64,000 bases of DNA from Chryseobacterium lactis (GCF_003815875.1 NZ_CP033924.1:5270001-5334000), one strand, 5' to 3'. Positions 16,967 to 26,973 are shown, counted from the first letter of the stretch. A program made the numbers and translations. Notes: generated by a model from the sequence alone, not told the origin.

Positions 16967-17818
16967 ATGAAAAAAATTCAAACTTACCGTAAAGAGACAT
17001 TCATTTATTTTCTTATAGCATTTATTTTATGTACCAATAGTCATGCACAGACAACTGCCTATGACACAACAAAAGTTACTCAGAACCCTCCGGAGGAAAA
17101 AGCAACCAACCTTGCCAAGCAGCTAGCCAACCCTATTTCAAGCTTAATAAGCGTACCGATGCAGTTTAATGCAAGATGGAAAGGAGGAATCGATAATAAA
17201 GGTTTTTCAACCGCTACTAATTTCCAACCGGTAATTCCTTTTTCCATATCCAAAGACTGGAATTTAATCATGCGTGTTATTGTTCCCGTAATTTCCACCT
17301 CAAAATATACACCGGATACCAAATTCGGCTTAGGAGATATTGTTCATAGTTTTTTCCTTTCCCCTAAAAAAGCAGCACATGGGATCGTTTGGGGAGCTGG
17401 TCCTGTTATTTTGTGGCCTTCAGCTACGGATCGTAGTTTAGGGCAAGGAAAACTGGGAGTGGGACCTACCGCAGTAGGACTTACACAGCAAGGAAAACTT
17501 ACCGCAGGTCTTTTGGCCAATCATGTTTGGTCTGTAGTGGGACCGGGAACAAGAGAGAATACAAGTGCAACCTTTTTACAACCCTTCTTCGTTTACGGAC
17601 AATCGACAGCTGTCATTCTGAGCAGCGAATCTACCTATAACTGGAAGAGAAGCCAATGGACAGTTCCCATTTATTTGGCAGGTCGAAAAATGCTAAAAAT
17701 AGGTTCCACACACTTTAGTGCCGATTTAGGTGGTGGTTATTATGTGGAACGTCCTGACTATGCACCGAAATGGGCATTAAGAACAACAATGACCTTGCTA
17801 TTACCGAAGAAGAAATAA
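16967..17818 (+). CDS. Outer-membrane beta-barrel-like protein (transporter/neuromedin-U-like)
   Basis: About 283 residues from ATG 16967 (a GTG at 16937 extends the frame but precedes the signal peptide). Signal peptide FLIAFILCTNSHAQ. The mature part has alternating strands with aromatic ends: SVPMQFNARWKGG, NLIMRVIVPVIS, FGLGDIVHSFFLSP, GIVWGAGPVILWPSATD. This pattern resembles proteins annotated as transporter or neuromedin-U precursor in Bacteroidota. Probably outer membrane; substrate unknown. Confidence 0.65.
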   Translation: MKKIQTYRKETFIYFLIAFILCTNSHAQTTAYDTTKVTQNPPEEKATNLAKQLANPISSLISVPMQFNARWKGGIDNKGFSTATNFQPVIPFSISKDWNLIMRVIVPVISTSKYTPDTKFGLGDIVHSFFLSPKKAAHGIVWGAGPVILWPSATDRSLGQGKLGVGPTAVGLTQQGKLTAGLLANHVWSVVGPGTRENTSATFLQPFFVYGQSTAVILSSESTYNWKRSQWTVPIYLAGRKMLKIGSTHFSADLGGGYYVERPDYAPKWALRTTMTLLLPKKK

Positions 17819-17970
17819 TTCAGCATCTACTCAAAAAGAAGAATATTCCGTTAAAAAACAGGGGCTTTTATTTTGACATTTTTGAGACTAGTAATACCTT
17901 TGCAGAAAGGAAAATCAACCAGGAAATTTCTTATATTATTTTCGGTCAATGATTTTCAAAATGTAGCCCA

Positions 17971-18942
17971 ATGATTTATTTCAAACTTCCTTTCGACGAA
18001 AGATTGCATTCTGTAGATGAAAAAAATAATAAAAATCCCGTTAATTTTTATTCCTACGATGGTATTCACCAGGTCAGTTTTCATGGAAATATAATCGAAG
18101 TTAATCCTGCTGAACCGGATCATCTGTCTATCACTAGTGAATCCCTGGCAAATGATACAACGCATTTCGCCTCAGAGACTCAGGAAGAATATTCTAAGAG
18201 TTTACAACAGGTTATTGAAGTCATCAAGGAAAATAACCTTCCTAAATTGGTCTATTCGAGAAGAAAGATCTTTACCGACTTTACAAGTATTGATTTTAAA
18301 GAAAGTTTCAAAAATCTATGCCTGTCTTATCCTAATGCCTTCAGATATATTTTCAATGATGGTCAGAATGCATGGATGGGAGCTTTTTCTGAGGTACTAG
18401 GGAAATTCAACAAAATCACGCACGAATTTGAAACGATGGCTCTGGCAGGAACTCTTCCTGTATCAGAAGAATGGTCAGAAAAAGAAATTGAAGAGCAAAA
18501 ACCTGTGACAACCTATATTCAAGAGATTCTCCGAAATTATTCAAACCAGATTCAGCAATCGGAAACCTATGATCATATTTCGGGAAACATCAAGCACTTA
18601 CGCACCGATTTTAAAACTCATATCAGACCAGAAGATCTTGACCCCCTTATTCAGGATTTGCACCCTACTCCGGCGGTTTGTGGCATTCCAAAAGATTTCT
18701 GTAATGAGAATATCCGGAAGTATGAAAAATTTCCCCGTGAATTCTATGCCGGCTATATAAAAGTGGAAACAGAAGACAGCATCCTTTATTTCGTAAACCT
18801 TCGATGTGCGAGACTATACAGGGATCGTGTACATGTTTTCGTGGGAGGTGGAATCACCGCACAGAGTAATCCGGAAAAAGAATGGGTAGAAACAGAATTA
18901 AAGTCAGAAGCTATCCTGAAAAATCTGGTTATATCAAATTGA
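17971..18942 (+). CDS. menF: Isochorismate synthase (chorismate-binding enzyme)
   Basis: 323 residues, shorter than the ~430-residue E. coli MenF but usual for Bacteroidota, lacking much of the N-terminal subdomain. Chorismate-binding motifs are present: KLVYSRRKIF, FETMALAGTLPVSEEWSEKE, EHISGNIKHLRTDF-like (YDHISGNIKHLRTDF), LHPTPAVCGIPK and YFVNLRCARLYRDRVHVFVGGGITAQSNPEKEW. It converts chorismate to isochorismate for menaquinone. PabB and TrpE are alternatives, but the PAVCGIPK/GGGI pattern favours isochorismate synthase. Confidence 0.87.
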   Translation: MIYFKLPFDERLHSVDEKNNKNPVNFYSYDGIHQVSFHGNIIEVNPAEPDHLSITSESLANDTTHFASETQEEYSKSLQQVIEVIKENNLPKLVYSRRKIFTDFTSIDFKESFKNLCLSYPNAFRYIFNDGQNAWMGAFSEVLGKFNKITHEFETMALAGTLPVSEEWSEKEIEEQKPVTTYIQEILRNYSNQIQQSETYDHISGNIKHLRTDFKTHIRPEDLDPLIQDLHPTPAVCGIPKDFCNENIRKYEKFPREFYAGYIKVETEDSILYFVNLRCARLYRDRVHVFVGGGITAQSNPEKEWVETELKSEAILKNLVISN

Positions 18943-19096
18943 ATTTCACTTCCCGGTAAAAAGTTATTTTCCAGATAAACTTTTACTAAAAACAAGATTT
19001 TGTAATCATAAAATTGGAAATTTTTAATTTTTAAAAGTAAAAACAGTTACCAAACTTTTAATACTTTTACAGAACATCATTTCTAAAAACATCATT

Positions 19097-19618
19097 ATGA
19101 AATCAAATCTTATCTTCAGCTTAGTACTGCTTGTCGGATTGGTGTCCTGTACATCAAAAAAAGCCCGCGATTTCAGAAAAGAGATCACCGATAAAGAACA
19201 GATTGTTTTTAAGGCATTGGTTGATACTACCGGATATGAAACAGAAAAATCACAAAATCTTATAAAACGTAATTTCGACGAAGCTCTTTCTTCAATCAAT
19301 AAAGAAGAAAAGTTTTTTGATTCCGTTATCAAAGATCTATCGGCAATACCTACTGACAATATTAAAGATGCTGCACCGGTAAAAACAGCTGCCATTAATT
19401 ATTATAAAGCGTTAAAGGATCTATTTATACTGGACCGTTTATCTATCGAACAGCAAAAAATAACATTCACAAATGATATTAAAAAGGTAGATAAGGCCAG
19501 TGATAGTATTCTGCAGATAACCCGGAAGAAACTTGAATTGCATACCGTAGCGAATGCCAGAAGCCAGGATTTGCAAAAAGCCCTGGAAATATTTGATAAG
19601 ACAAATCATTTAAAATAG
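19097..19618 (+). CDS. Lipoprotein of unknown function
   Basis: 173 residues. Lipobox LVGLVSCTSKKARDF gives a lipidated Cys at residue 18. The rest is predominantly alpha-helical and charged (KEQIVFKALVDTTGY; LQITRKKLELHTVANARSQ), with no motif recognised. A TACTTTTA box about 30 nt upstream could be its promoter. It ends at a bidirectional terminator. Confidence 0.7.
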   Translation: MKSNLIFSLVLLVGLVSCTSKKARDFRKEITDKEQIVFKALVDTTGYETEKSQNLIKRNFDEALSSINKEEKFFDSVIKDLSAIPTDNIKDAAPVKTAAINYYKALKDLFILDRLSIEQQKITFTNDIKKVDKASDSILQITRKKLELHTVANARSQDLQKALEIFDKTNHLK

Positions 19619-19636
19619 CACAACCTTTTAAAACAA

Positions 19637-19667
19637 AAAACCTCTTTCAAACGAAAGAGGTTTTATA
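19637..19667. terminator. Bidirectional terminator between convergent genes
   Basis: AAAACCTCTTTC, loop AAAC, GAAAGAGGTTTT. It serves the rightward lipoprotein gene and the leftward marC pair; A/T runs lie on both sides. Confidence 0.85.
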
Positions 19668-19686
19668 TGTATAATGAAATAATTGA

Positions 19687-19884
19687 TTATTTCTTTGCTC
19701 CGATTCTGCTCCAGGTATCCATCACAAAAAGAAGGATAATACCGATAGCTGATGCTGCGGCTGAAAACACAAATCTTAGATTGTCTTCATCTGCTAAAAT
19801 ATCAGTTTGCCAGTTGATCGCATAAAGATTAATGGCCATGAAAACGATAAATACTACTAGAAATACTTTATAAAACTTCTGCAT
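19687..19884 (-). CDS. Small two-TM membrane protein
   Basis: 65 residues with two hydrophobic segments (VFLVVFIVFMAINLYAI and FVFSAAASAIGIILLFVM). It follows the MarC gene by 5 nt on the same strand, so it is probably translated from the same mRNA. The family is not recognised. Confidence 0.7.
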   Translation of the reverse strand: MQKFYKVFLVVFIVFMAINLYAINWQTDILADEDNLRFVFSAAASAIGIILLFVMDTWSRIGAKK

Positions 19885-19889
19885 GATAC

Positions 19890-20492
19890 TTAAAAATTAA
19901 TATAATTCTGCACCAACTGAGCAAAATTTGCGGTGAATAATTTAATTGAAATCGCCAGAAGAATAATTCCGAAAACTTTCTGAAGAATCATCAGGGTAGC
20001 ATCTCCAATTTTTCTTTCCAGCCATTTCGCTGATTTCAGCACCAAATATACGAAAATTGTATTAAGAATAATTCCACAAATAATATTAATATCATGAAAT
20101 TCAGCTCTGAGGGATAAAGCTGTGGTTAAGGTTCCGGCACCTGCCACCAATGGAAATGCGATGGGAACGATGGATGCGGCTTTTGCTTCCGTTGTTTTGT
20201 TGATTTCGATTCCTAAAATCATTTCCAGCGCTATGACAAAAATCACAAAAGCTCCGGCAATGGCAAACGAATTGACATCAACCCCGATCAGTTTAAGAAT
20301 TTTGTTTCCTACGAAAAGGAAAATAATCATAATAGCCCCGGCAGTGATCGCAGCTTTTCCAGCTTCAATCTGTCCGAACTTCTGCTGAAGACTTACTATA
20401 ACGGGAACCGAACCGATAATATCGATTACGGCAAAAAGAACCATAAAGCTGGTAACGATCTCTTTAATAGAGAAACCCTCAAAAATTTCCAT
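19890..20492 (-). CDS. MarC-family inner-membrane protein
   Basis: 200 residues, six hydrophobic segments. The start SFMVLFAVIDIIGSVPVIVSL and the repeat-type block IVPIAFPLVAGAGTLTTALSL are diagnostic of the MarC/UPF0056 family, which are six-TM proteins of uncertain transport function. A TATTTTTG box (20515-20522, minus strand) lies 22 nt upstream, so it has its own promoter downstream of the Bat operon. Confidence 0.9.
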   Translation of the reverse strand: MEIFEGFSIKEIVTSFMVLFAVIDIIGSVPVIVSLQQKFGQIEAGKAAITAGAIMIIFLFVGNKILKLIGVDVNSFAIAGAFVIFVIALEMILGIEINKTTEAKAASIVPIAFPLVAGAGTLTTALSLRAEFHDINIICGIILNTIFVYLVLKSAKWLERKIGDATLMILQKVFGIILLAISIKLFTANFAQLVQNYINF

Positions 20493-20536
20493 CTCTTTGT
20501 AATTAAAAATTTCGCAAAAATATGAAAATAAACTGA

Positions 20537-22276
20537 TTATTTGCTAATTTGTGAATATAAATTAACAATTGTTTTCAAAAGTTCCTCAAGGGCCTCATTA
20601 GATTTCACAGGAGAATATTTCTCCATTTGAATTTTCTGCTGCAGGCTGCTATATTCTTCTGCGATCGAAGAACCTTTGTGCTTTTCAAGGAAAGTCTTAA
20701 ACTCCCCGGGAGTACTTTGAAAATACTGATTTCTTACTTCCTGATCCAATTCTTCCAGTGTATCAAAGAACTTTTCATATTCTCCGTTATCCTTAAGGTT
20801 TTCAAGGTATCCAAAATAGTCATTAATATCTGTTTTCAGCAATTCTCTGATCTCCTTTTCCGTTTCAGCCACTGAGCCTAAAGGTTTTGGAGATGCAGTT
20901 TCCCTAACTAATGTACGTTTTTTTTGCCAAGTTTTAAATAACAGATACGCAATAAATAGCCCTAAAAGAATAGCGATATTAGTTAAGAGAATATTCCAAT
21001 GGAACTTACTTTTCTCTTTTACTTTAAAAGATGTTGTTTTTAAAACCGGAGTATTTACCGTTTCAAGAAGATTATTGGTATACTCATTTACCTTTTCTAC
21101 TGTTGAACGGGCCTCTAAAATCTGATCATGAGAAAAAGCGTTTACAGCTAATGTCTTTTGTCCAAGATCAATATATTCCTTATTCTCAGGATCAAAGAAT
21201 GCAAATTGCTCCGTTTTGATCGAGATCGCTCCTGACTTATTCGGTATTACAACATAATTAGCAAGGATTTCACCTTTCATTCCGGTAGATCCGGGAGAAA
21301 CCTTGGTGGTAATCTTCGGGGCAAAAATTTCATAATCCGGAGAAGCTGCTATTTTAGGAAGCTCCATATCCGGAAGATTTCCTTCTCCTGAAACTTTTAC
21401 AACAACATTCAGAGGTTTCTTAGCCTCTGCTTTTTCTTTAGATGCATTGTAAACACTTACTTTGAAGTTTCCTACTGCATTTTTGAAGCAGTCGGGAGCA
21501 CCTTCGGGGAGCTTTTTAACGTTAAGTTTTATCTTATTGGAAAGAATCTTATTTTTATTGGAGTAAGAGCTTAAAGAAGCGGAAACAGCCGGTACTTCTA
21601 TATATCCTGCTTCATTTGGAAATACCAAAAACATGGCCAATACCTGAGAAGCCATATTTCCTGTTCCTGATGGGTCGATCTCAGATTTATTGAAGTTGAT
21701 GGCATGTACGTTGATATTATCCTGCTCCGGAAGACGGATATTTTTAACTTTCCTAAGGTTATCCATATTCCTTGAATAGACCTTCAGGACAGCAATCGTA
21801 GGCTGGTCCTGATATACTTCCCTATCTTCGATTTCCATGTTCAGATATACCTCGCCTGAAGTATTAACGGCCAGAGGTTTCTTTTCAACAAATTCCTTGA
21901 TTGTTACATCAAAAGGTTCCGTTTTGTAAATCTTGTTATTCACCGTAACCAGTACTGAACCGATTTTGATTTTCCCTTTTTTCTTAGGTTCAAGGGCAAT
22001 TCTGGAGATCTTTTGGGTAATTAAAGTATTGGTAGCCGGATCAATGACTGTATTGGTGACAGATCCGCTGCCTATGATATTAAATTTTGAAAGGTCCGGA
22101 AGCTGAAAACGGGTCTGCTGTTCAAGATCACTTCCGTTCAATTCCAACAAAATGGTAAGGTTCACGACATCCTTATTTCCATATTCGGATTTATCTGCGT
22201 CCATAGAAAGATTTACCTGTCCGTAAGCAATTACGGATGCCAAAGTAAGCAATATGTAAATCAATTTGTGCTGCAT
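20537..22276 (-). CDS. batD: BatD-family protein (Bat aerotolerance operon)
   Basis: About 579 residues from the ATG at 22276, whose A is shared with the TGA stop of the TPR gene. Signal peptide MQHKLIYILLTLASVIAYGQ. The large periplasmic part consists of beta-sandwich repeats with the BatD pattern (VDNLTILLELNG-like; DREVYQDQPTIAVLKVYSR; VKVSGEGNLPDMELPKI; SPGSTGMKGEILANYVVIPNKSG). One TM segment near 420 (NILLTNIAILLGLFIAYLLF) and a helical cytoplasmic tail follow. It is the last gene of the operon. Confidence 0.88.
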   Translation of the reverse strand: MQHKLIYILLTLASVIAYGQVNLSMDADKSEYGNKDVVNLTILLELNGSDLEQQTRFQLPDLSKFNIIGSGSVTNTVIDPATNTLITQKISRIALEPKKKGKIKIGSVLVTVNNKIYKTEPFDVTIKEFVEKKPLAVNTSGEVYLNMEIEDREVYQDQPTIAVLKVYSRNMDNLRKVKNIRLPEQDNINVHAINFNKSEIDPSGTGNMASQVLAMFLVFPNEAGYIEVPAVSASLSSYSNKNKILSNKIKLNVKKLPEGAPDCFKNAVGNFKVSVYNASKEKAEAKKPLNVVVKVSGEGNLPDMELPKIAASPDYEIFAPKITTKVSPGSTGMKGEILANYVVIPNKSGAISIKTEQFAFFDPENKEYIDLGQKTLAVNAFSHDQILEARSTVEKVNEYTNNLLETVNTPVLKTTSFKVKEKSKFHWNILLTNIAILLGLFIAYLLFKTWQKKRTLVRETASPKPLGSVAETEKEIRELLKTDINDYFGYLENLKDNGEYEKFFDTLEELDQEVRNQYFQSTPGEFKTFLEKHKGSSIAEEYSSLQQKIQMEKYSPVKSNEALEELLKTIVNLYSQISK

Positions 22277-23016
22277 CACCAATCTTTCTCGTTGCTTTCA
22301 GGCATCGAATAAGAATTCTTATTTAAAATTCTTCTGGCGGTTTCTTTTTCTTTTTCGTTTATTTTATCTAAGATAGCATTTTCAAGATTCTTTGGCATCC
22401 TGCCTTCATTATTCTGGTTCTGCTGAGGGTTATTTCCCTGATCGCTTTTACCTTCGTTCTGCTGGCCATTTCCCTGATCCTGCTTTTGGTCTTTATCACC
22501 TTTCTGATCATCACCTTTGTTCTGATCACTACCGCCACCTCCTTTTCCTGAGTTATTCTGCTGATTTTTCTGCTGTTGTTCTTTTTCTTTTAGTTTGGCA
22601 ATTTCATAATTTTTTCTGGTTGCCTCGCTGTATGGGTTTTGCTTCAGAGCCTTTTTATAATAATCTGCCGCTTTTTCCGGCTGGTTCATCTGCATATAGG
22701 TATTTCCTAAATTATGAAGAGCTGCTGACTTATCTGGAAGCGTCTGGGAAAGCTGTTGTGCTTTTTCAAACTCGGCCTTTGCATCTTCATACTTTTTACT
22801 TTTATATAAAGCATTTCCCAAATTGTAATGAGCCGTAAAATCTTTGTCATTAGATTTTGCAGCTTCCATGTATTTTGAAGATGCTCCATCATAATCTTTA
22901 CCGTCAAATTTCTGATTGCCTTCATGAACCAAAGTTCTATAGTTTTCCTGCCCAAACAAAACGCCTGAGAATGAGAAAATAGCAATAAACGATAAAAAAA
23001 TGATTTTAGTATTCAT
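22276..23016 (-). CDS. batC: TPR protein of the Bat operon (BatC-like)
   Basis: About 246 residues from the ATG at 23016, placing a signal peptide (KIIFLSFIAIFSFSGVLFGQ) at the N-terminus. Three TPR units follow (DGASSKYMEAAKSNDKDFTAHYNLGNALYKS; SAALHNLGNTYMQMNQPEKAADYYKKAL). The C-terminal half is a low-complexity Gln/Asn/Lys/Gly linker (residues ~150-215). TPR genes in this operon position are called batC. Its stop codon overlaps the batD start (TGATG). Confidence 0.82.
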   Translation of the reverse strand: MNTKIIFLSFIAIFSFSGVLFGQENYRTLVHEGNQKFDGKDYDGASSKYMEAAKSNDKDFTAHYNLGNALYKSKKYEDAKAEFEKAQQLSQTLPDKSAALHNLGNTYMQMNQPEKAADYYKKALKQNPYSEATRKNYEIAKLKEKEQQQKNQQNNSGKGGGGSDQNKGDDQKGDKDQKQDQGNGQQNEGKSDQGNNPQQNQNNEGRMPKNLENAILDKINEKEKETARRILNKNSYSMPESNEKDW

Positions 23017-23116
23017 CACTTGCAAAATTATTCCTTTATATGTTAAGAAACAGAGTTTTATTTGTTAAAATTGGGTTAAAGTATTTACTCAAAATACCGA
23101 TTAACAATGAGGAAAT

Positions 23117-24124
23117 TTACACATTAAAATCTTTCTTAGGATTAAAAATATAAATTATAAAGAAAAATAATATAGAAACTGCCAGAAAATACTGATAATA
23201 ATGATTGGCATTCTGTGATTTCACGAGTGTTGCGGCACCCGAAGAATTCTTGTTTACTGCATCAATAATCCTGTCTGGAGCTTCATTGACGTTATTCCCA
23301 TCGATATAAGTTCCGCCGGTAGATTCTGCCATTTTCTTTAACGCTTCCGTCTGTCTTTTTGAGATTACCGTACCTCCGTTCACATCGGTTTTGTAACCCA
23401 TTAACTGGCCGAAAACATATTCCGGAACCGGAGCTCCTTCGTCTGAGCCAATCCCTACAGAAGTTACACTGATTCCCTCTTTATTGGCAAGGCGTATCGC
23501 AGCATTATCATTTCCTTCATTATCTTCACCATCACTCAATAGAATTACTTTTCGGGATCCTTTGCTTACGTTTTTAAATTTTTCAACAGCTGCCTGCATT
23601 CCTTTCAAAAAATCTGTTCCCTGGATCTGCATGGAGTTCGTTTCAATACCGCTGATATAAGTCTCTGCAGAGTTGTAATCTGTAGTTAAAGGCATAATCG
23701 ACATTGCCTGTCCTGCAAAAATGACAATTCCAACTTTATCATTCTTCATTTTCTGCATGGTTCCCAACATCAGATTCTTCGCTTCGGTAAGACGGCTTGG
23801 ATCGATATCCTCAGCATTCATCGAATTGGATACATCGAGCATAAAGATCACGTTATTCAATTTCTGATTGCTTTTCACTTCTTCTGAACCATTCAACAGG
23901 TCAATAATCGAAAATATCAGAAATAATGTTCCCAGAAGATATAACGCCGGGAAAAATCTTGTAAATCCGGAACTTTTTTCAAATAAATTATCGTGAAACT
24001 GGCTGGCTGCAAAAATTTCTCTTTTCTTCTTTCTCCATTTTAAAAAACGGATCAAAAAGGATGCTAACAGCGGCAAAAGCAACAGTAAAAGTAAATACCA
24101 ATAATTTCCTAAAGACCAACTCAT
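23117..24124 (-). CDS. batB: VWA-domain protein BatB
   Basis: 335 residues. Two N-terminal TM segments, then a von Willebrand A domain with MIDAS motif DVSNSM (FMLDVSNSMNAEDIDPSRL), the downstream Thr/Asp in MPLTTDYNSA and SDGEDNEGN, and a C-terminal TM segment (YYQYFLAVSILFFFIIYIF). This topology is that of BatA/BatB. Its start shares one base with the batA stop (TGATG), indicating translational coupling. Confidence 0.92.
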   Translation of the reverse strand: MSWSLGNYWYLLLLLLLPLLASFLIRFLKWRKKKREIFAASQFHDNLFEKSSGFTRFFPALYLLGTLFLIFSIIDLLNGSEEVKSNQKLNNVIFMLDVSNSMNAEDIDPSRLTEAKNLMLGTMQKMKNDKVGIVIFAGQAMSIMPLTTDYNSAETYISGIETNSMQIQGTDFLKGMQAAVEKFKNVSKGSRKVILLSDGEDNEGNDNAAIRLANKEGISVTSVGIGSDEGAPVPEYVFGQLMGYKTDVNGGTVISKRQTEALKKMAESTGGTYIDGNNVNEAPDRIIDAVNKNSSGAATLVKSQNANHYYQYFLAVSILFFFIIYIFNPKKDFNV

Positions 24125-25116
24125 CAGCTTAAAATTTTATAAAACACCCACCTCATCATTGCATCTACAACCAACATCCCCAAAGCAATCCAAAGGAAAA
24201 TTTTGAAATATTCTTCATAGTTGTATAATTTTGAGACTTTCACATCCGATTTCTCCAATTGGTTAATTTCATCATATATTTCTCCCAAACTGCTGTTTGA
24301 AGTAGCTCGGAAATATTTACCACCAGTCGTTTGTGCAATTTCTCTTAATGTATTCTCATCAATCGTAACCTCAGTTTCTGTGAACACAAGGTCTCCGAAA
24401 ACATCCTGCGCCGTAGGCATCAGTGCGTATCCATTAGTTCCGATTCCGATTGCATATACCTTGATATTGTTATTTTTTGCCAGTTCAGCAGCGATCTGTG
24501 GCGGAATTGCATTTTGTATATTGCTCACTCCATCCGTCATTAAAATCACAACCTTACTTTTGGCCTTACTTTTAATTAAATGGTTTACGGCAACAGAAAG
24601 TCCTTCTCCAATCGCAGTTCCCGGTTCAAGACCTTCAGAATTCAGATTTTTAATCTCATCAATCACTACCTGATGGTCTGAAGTGACAGGCACTTTTGTA
24701 AAGGCTTCTGCAGCGTAGGCAACAACTCCTATTCTGTCATTCGGACGTTTCTGAACAAACTTTACTGCAATATCTTTTAAAGCGGTAATACGGTCCGGAT
24801 TCAGATCTTTTGCCAGCATACTTAAAGAAACATCAATCGAAAGCATGATATCAACACCTTTCGTATCATCGCGATCTTGTGAAACTGTGAAAGTTCTGGG
24901 TCTTGCCATGGCAATAATCAAAGCAGAAAGAATGATATACTTTGATATTTTTAATACAAAAAGCACCCCCTGAATCCCACCGCTGTTGTCCATGTTTTTG
25001 ATGGTGGGTACCTTTATTCCTTTCCTTTTCTTTTGTCCCACATCTTTGATCAAAAGTGGGATAAAAAGCAGAAAAAGCAATAAAAACCACGGACTGTAAA
25101 ACTCAAAATTAAACAT
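24124..25116 (-). CDS. batA: VWA-domain protein BatA
   Basis: 330 residues. Topology: N-terminal TM segments, VWA domain with MIDAS DVSLSM (MLSIDVSLSMLAKDLNPDRI), VPVTSDHQV and MTDGVSNIQN, and a C-terminal TM segment. In Bacteroides this operon is tied to oxygen tolerance and cell-envelope integrity. It overlaps the upstream gene by 8 nt and abuts batB. Confidence 0.92.
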   Translation of the reverse strand: MFNFEFYSPWFLLLFLLFIPLLIKDVGQKKRKGIKVPTIKNMDNSGGIQGVLFVLKISKYIILSALIIAMARPRTFTVSQDRDDTKGVDIMLSIDVSLSMLAKDLNPDRITALKDIAVKFVQKRPNDRIGVVAYAAEAFTKVPVTSDHQVVIDEIKNLNSEGLEPGTAIGEGLSVAVNHLIKSKAKSKVVILMTDGVSNIQNAIPPQIAAELAKNNNIKVYAIGIGTNGYALMPTAQDVFGDLVFTETEVTIDENTLREIAQTTGGKYFRATSNSSLGEIYDEINQLEKSDVKVSKLYNYEEYFKIFLWIALGMLVVDAMMRWVFYKILS

Positions 25117-26011
25117 CCTTCCTCAAGTTTTCAAATTCTAAATCTTTCGATGACCGCTTCACAAATTCTCTGATATCAGCAAAGTCTTTTTCCATGGTAA
25201 CCTGATCCGGAAAAGTTTTTGCAAACTTCACCAAGTCTCCTCTGAGAAATACATCTTCTATGATTTTTTCATTGTCCTGAGAAATGGTATTATTCATTTT
25301 CATAACATCAATAAGGTCATCAGTTAGCAGGACATCTGCTGGAAGCCGATATTGTTTTGTAATAAAATTTCTTGAAATATCAATCAATTCTACATAGAAG
25401 GAACGGAAATTACCTTCTTCAATATATTTTTTCTTTTTAAGAGAATCAAGTTCTTTTAAAGTCTGATTGGTAGCCACAACAGGTGAGCTTTTTGCTTTCC
25501 TGCCCCATTTTACAATCATAAAAATCGCGATAATAAGTGCAATAAGGGCTAATGCTGCCAGGATATAGAACTTGTACAGCTCCCAATAATCCTTAGCCTC
25601 CAGTTTGACCTCTTTATTTTTCATGATATCATTAATCTGATCTGCTTTTTGAGCGGTATTAATAACATCTATTTCGTAAGGAATGGTTTTAAGAATTTTA
25701 TCACCTACTTTAAATTCAAGTTCGGGAATTGTAAACTTACCTTCTTCAAAAACGGCAAATTCTATTTTTCTTTCGTATAAATTGGCTCCTTGTCCGATAC
25801 TGTCTTTCGTTTCTTCAAAGTGAAACGGAAGTAATTCATTTTTTGGTGCAGAAATTACCTGCTGATCATTAATATTGTCAATTTTTATGATCAGATGATT
25901 GATTTCCCCTAAAGCAATCGTTTTCTTTTCTACATTGGAGGATAATATCTGTGAAAAAGCATTTGCACAGATTAGAAAAGATAGTATTAAAAATATTTTT
26001 TTCAATGTCAA
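25109..26011 (-). CDS. Bat-operon membrane protein (DUF4381/BatD-N-like)
   Basis: 300 residues. Signal peptide ending at ANAFSQ, a periplasmic beta domain (~20-125; KTIALGEINHLIIKI, PELEFKVGDKI), one TM segment near 148-170 (YILAALALIALIIAIFMIV), and a cytoplasmic helical domain (SFYVELIDISRNFITKQYRLPADVLLTDDLI) like the DUF4381 proteins placed between DUF58 and batA. Probably part of the same membrane complex. Confidence 0.78.
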   Translation of the reverse strand: MTLKKIFLILSFLICANAFSQILSSNVEKKTIALGEINHLIIKIDNINDQQVISAPKNELLPFHFEETKDSIGQGANLYERKIEFAVFEEGKFTIPELEFKVGDKILKTIPYEIDVINTAQKADQINDIMKNKEVKLEAKDYWELYKFYILAALALIALIIAIFMIVKWGRKAKSSPVVATNQTLKELDSLKKKKYIEEGNFRSFYVELIDISRNFITKQYRLPADVLLTDDLIDVMKMNNTISQDNEKIIEDVFLRGDLVKFAKTFPDQVTMEKDFADIREFVKRSSKDLEFENLRKDV

Positions 26012-26055
26012 TAATAAAGGCAGCAGCCTGGTATTTTTACGGATAAAGTTCCGTG

Positions 26056-26919
26056 TTATTTTTTCTGAAAATAGTTATACAATAATTTTGAATAATCCGA
26101 GCCGGTACTGATATTCATAAAACTGGCTGAACTACTGGCAAAATCTTCTTCCAAGGTTCTCAATTTTTGTTTTTGCGCTTCTGCAAAGGTATATCTCCAT
26201 CTTGCACTGGAAGTATTTGCCCATATTTGTTTTCCTGTTTCCGCATCATACAAAAGAGTGTATCCTACGTCGGGAATCTCATTGTCTTTATCATCATAAA
26301 TCCTCATCCCCAGCAGCTGATGTTTTTTGGAGGCTACTCTTAGCATTTTGGAATCATATTCATCTTCAAAGTCTGATAATAGGAAAACCAACGATTTTCT
26401 TTTAAAAATTCCCATCATATATTCCATTGCCTTATCTATTTTAGATTCTGCCGGAACATAATCTGCAGTCAGAATATTACTGATGATGGAAAGAATATGC
26501 TTTCTTCCTTTTTGGGGAGGAATTACTTTGTATACTTTGTCGGCAAAAAGGATCAAACCTACTTTATCATTATTGCCGGCAGCCGAAAATCCTAAACTGG
26601 CAGCAATTTCCGCTACATATTCTCTTTTCAGCTGAACTTGTGTTCCATAATCCATTGAGGCAGAAATATCCACCAAAAGCATCATGGTCAACTCTCTTTC
26701 CTCTTCCATTACTTTCACGAATGGTTCCCGGAAACGGGCGGTTTTATTCCAGTCGATTCTTCTGATTTCATCTCCAAACTGGTAGGGACGAACTTCGGAA
26801 AAAGTCATCCCCTGCCCTTTAAAGGCACTGTGATATTGTCCCATCAAAGCAGCCTCCGTCTTTTTTCTTGTACGGATTTCTATCTGCTTTACTTTTTTTA
26901 CAATATCTTTTATCTGCAT
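26056..26919 (-). CDS. DUF58-domain protein of the MoxR/Bat operon
   Basis: About 287 residues from the ATG at 26919 (a TTG at 26925 is less likely). The DUF58 signature is clear: GMTFSEVRPYQFGDEIRRIDWNKTARFREPFVK, followed by the VWA-like DISASMDYG and LLSDFEDEYD. DUF58 proteins accompany MoxR ATPases, probably as chaperoned partners. Confidence 0.92.
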   Translation of the reverse strand: MQIKDIVKKVKQIEIRTRKKTEAALMGQYHSAFKGQGMTFSEVRPYQFGDEIRRIDWNKTARFREPFVKVMEEERELTMMLLVDISASMDYGTQVQLKREYVAEIAASLGFSAAGNNDKVGLILFADKVYKVIPPQKGRKHILSIISNILTADYVPAESKIDKAMEYMMGIFKRKSLVFLLSDFEDEYDSKMLRVASKKHQLLGMRIYDDKDNEIPDVGYTLLYDAETGKQIWANTSSARWRYTFAEAQKQKLRTLEEDFASSSASFMNISTGSDYSKLLYNYFQKK

Positions 26920-26973
26920 AGACAAGTTTAAAATTTAAAGTTTAATGTTGAATTGTGGGATCCTGGTTTCGAG

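Noticed and set aside
17770..17952. 60-codon ORF overlapping the end of the beta-barrel-like gene
   Set aside because: First third lies within the other gene in a shifted frame; no motif, promoter or leader; likely chance.
22392..22838. Plus-strand 148-codon ORF opposite batC
   Set aside because: Shadow of the low-complexity batC linker; product composition not protein-like.
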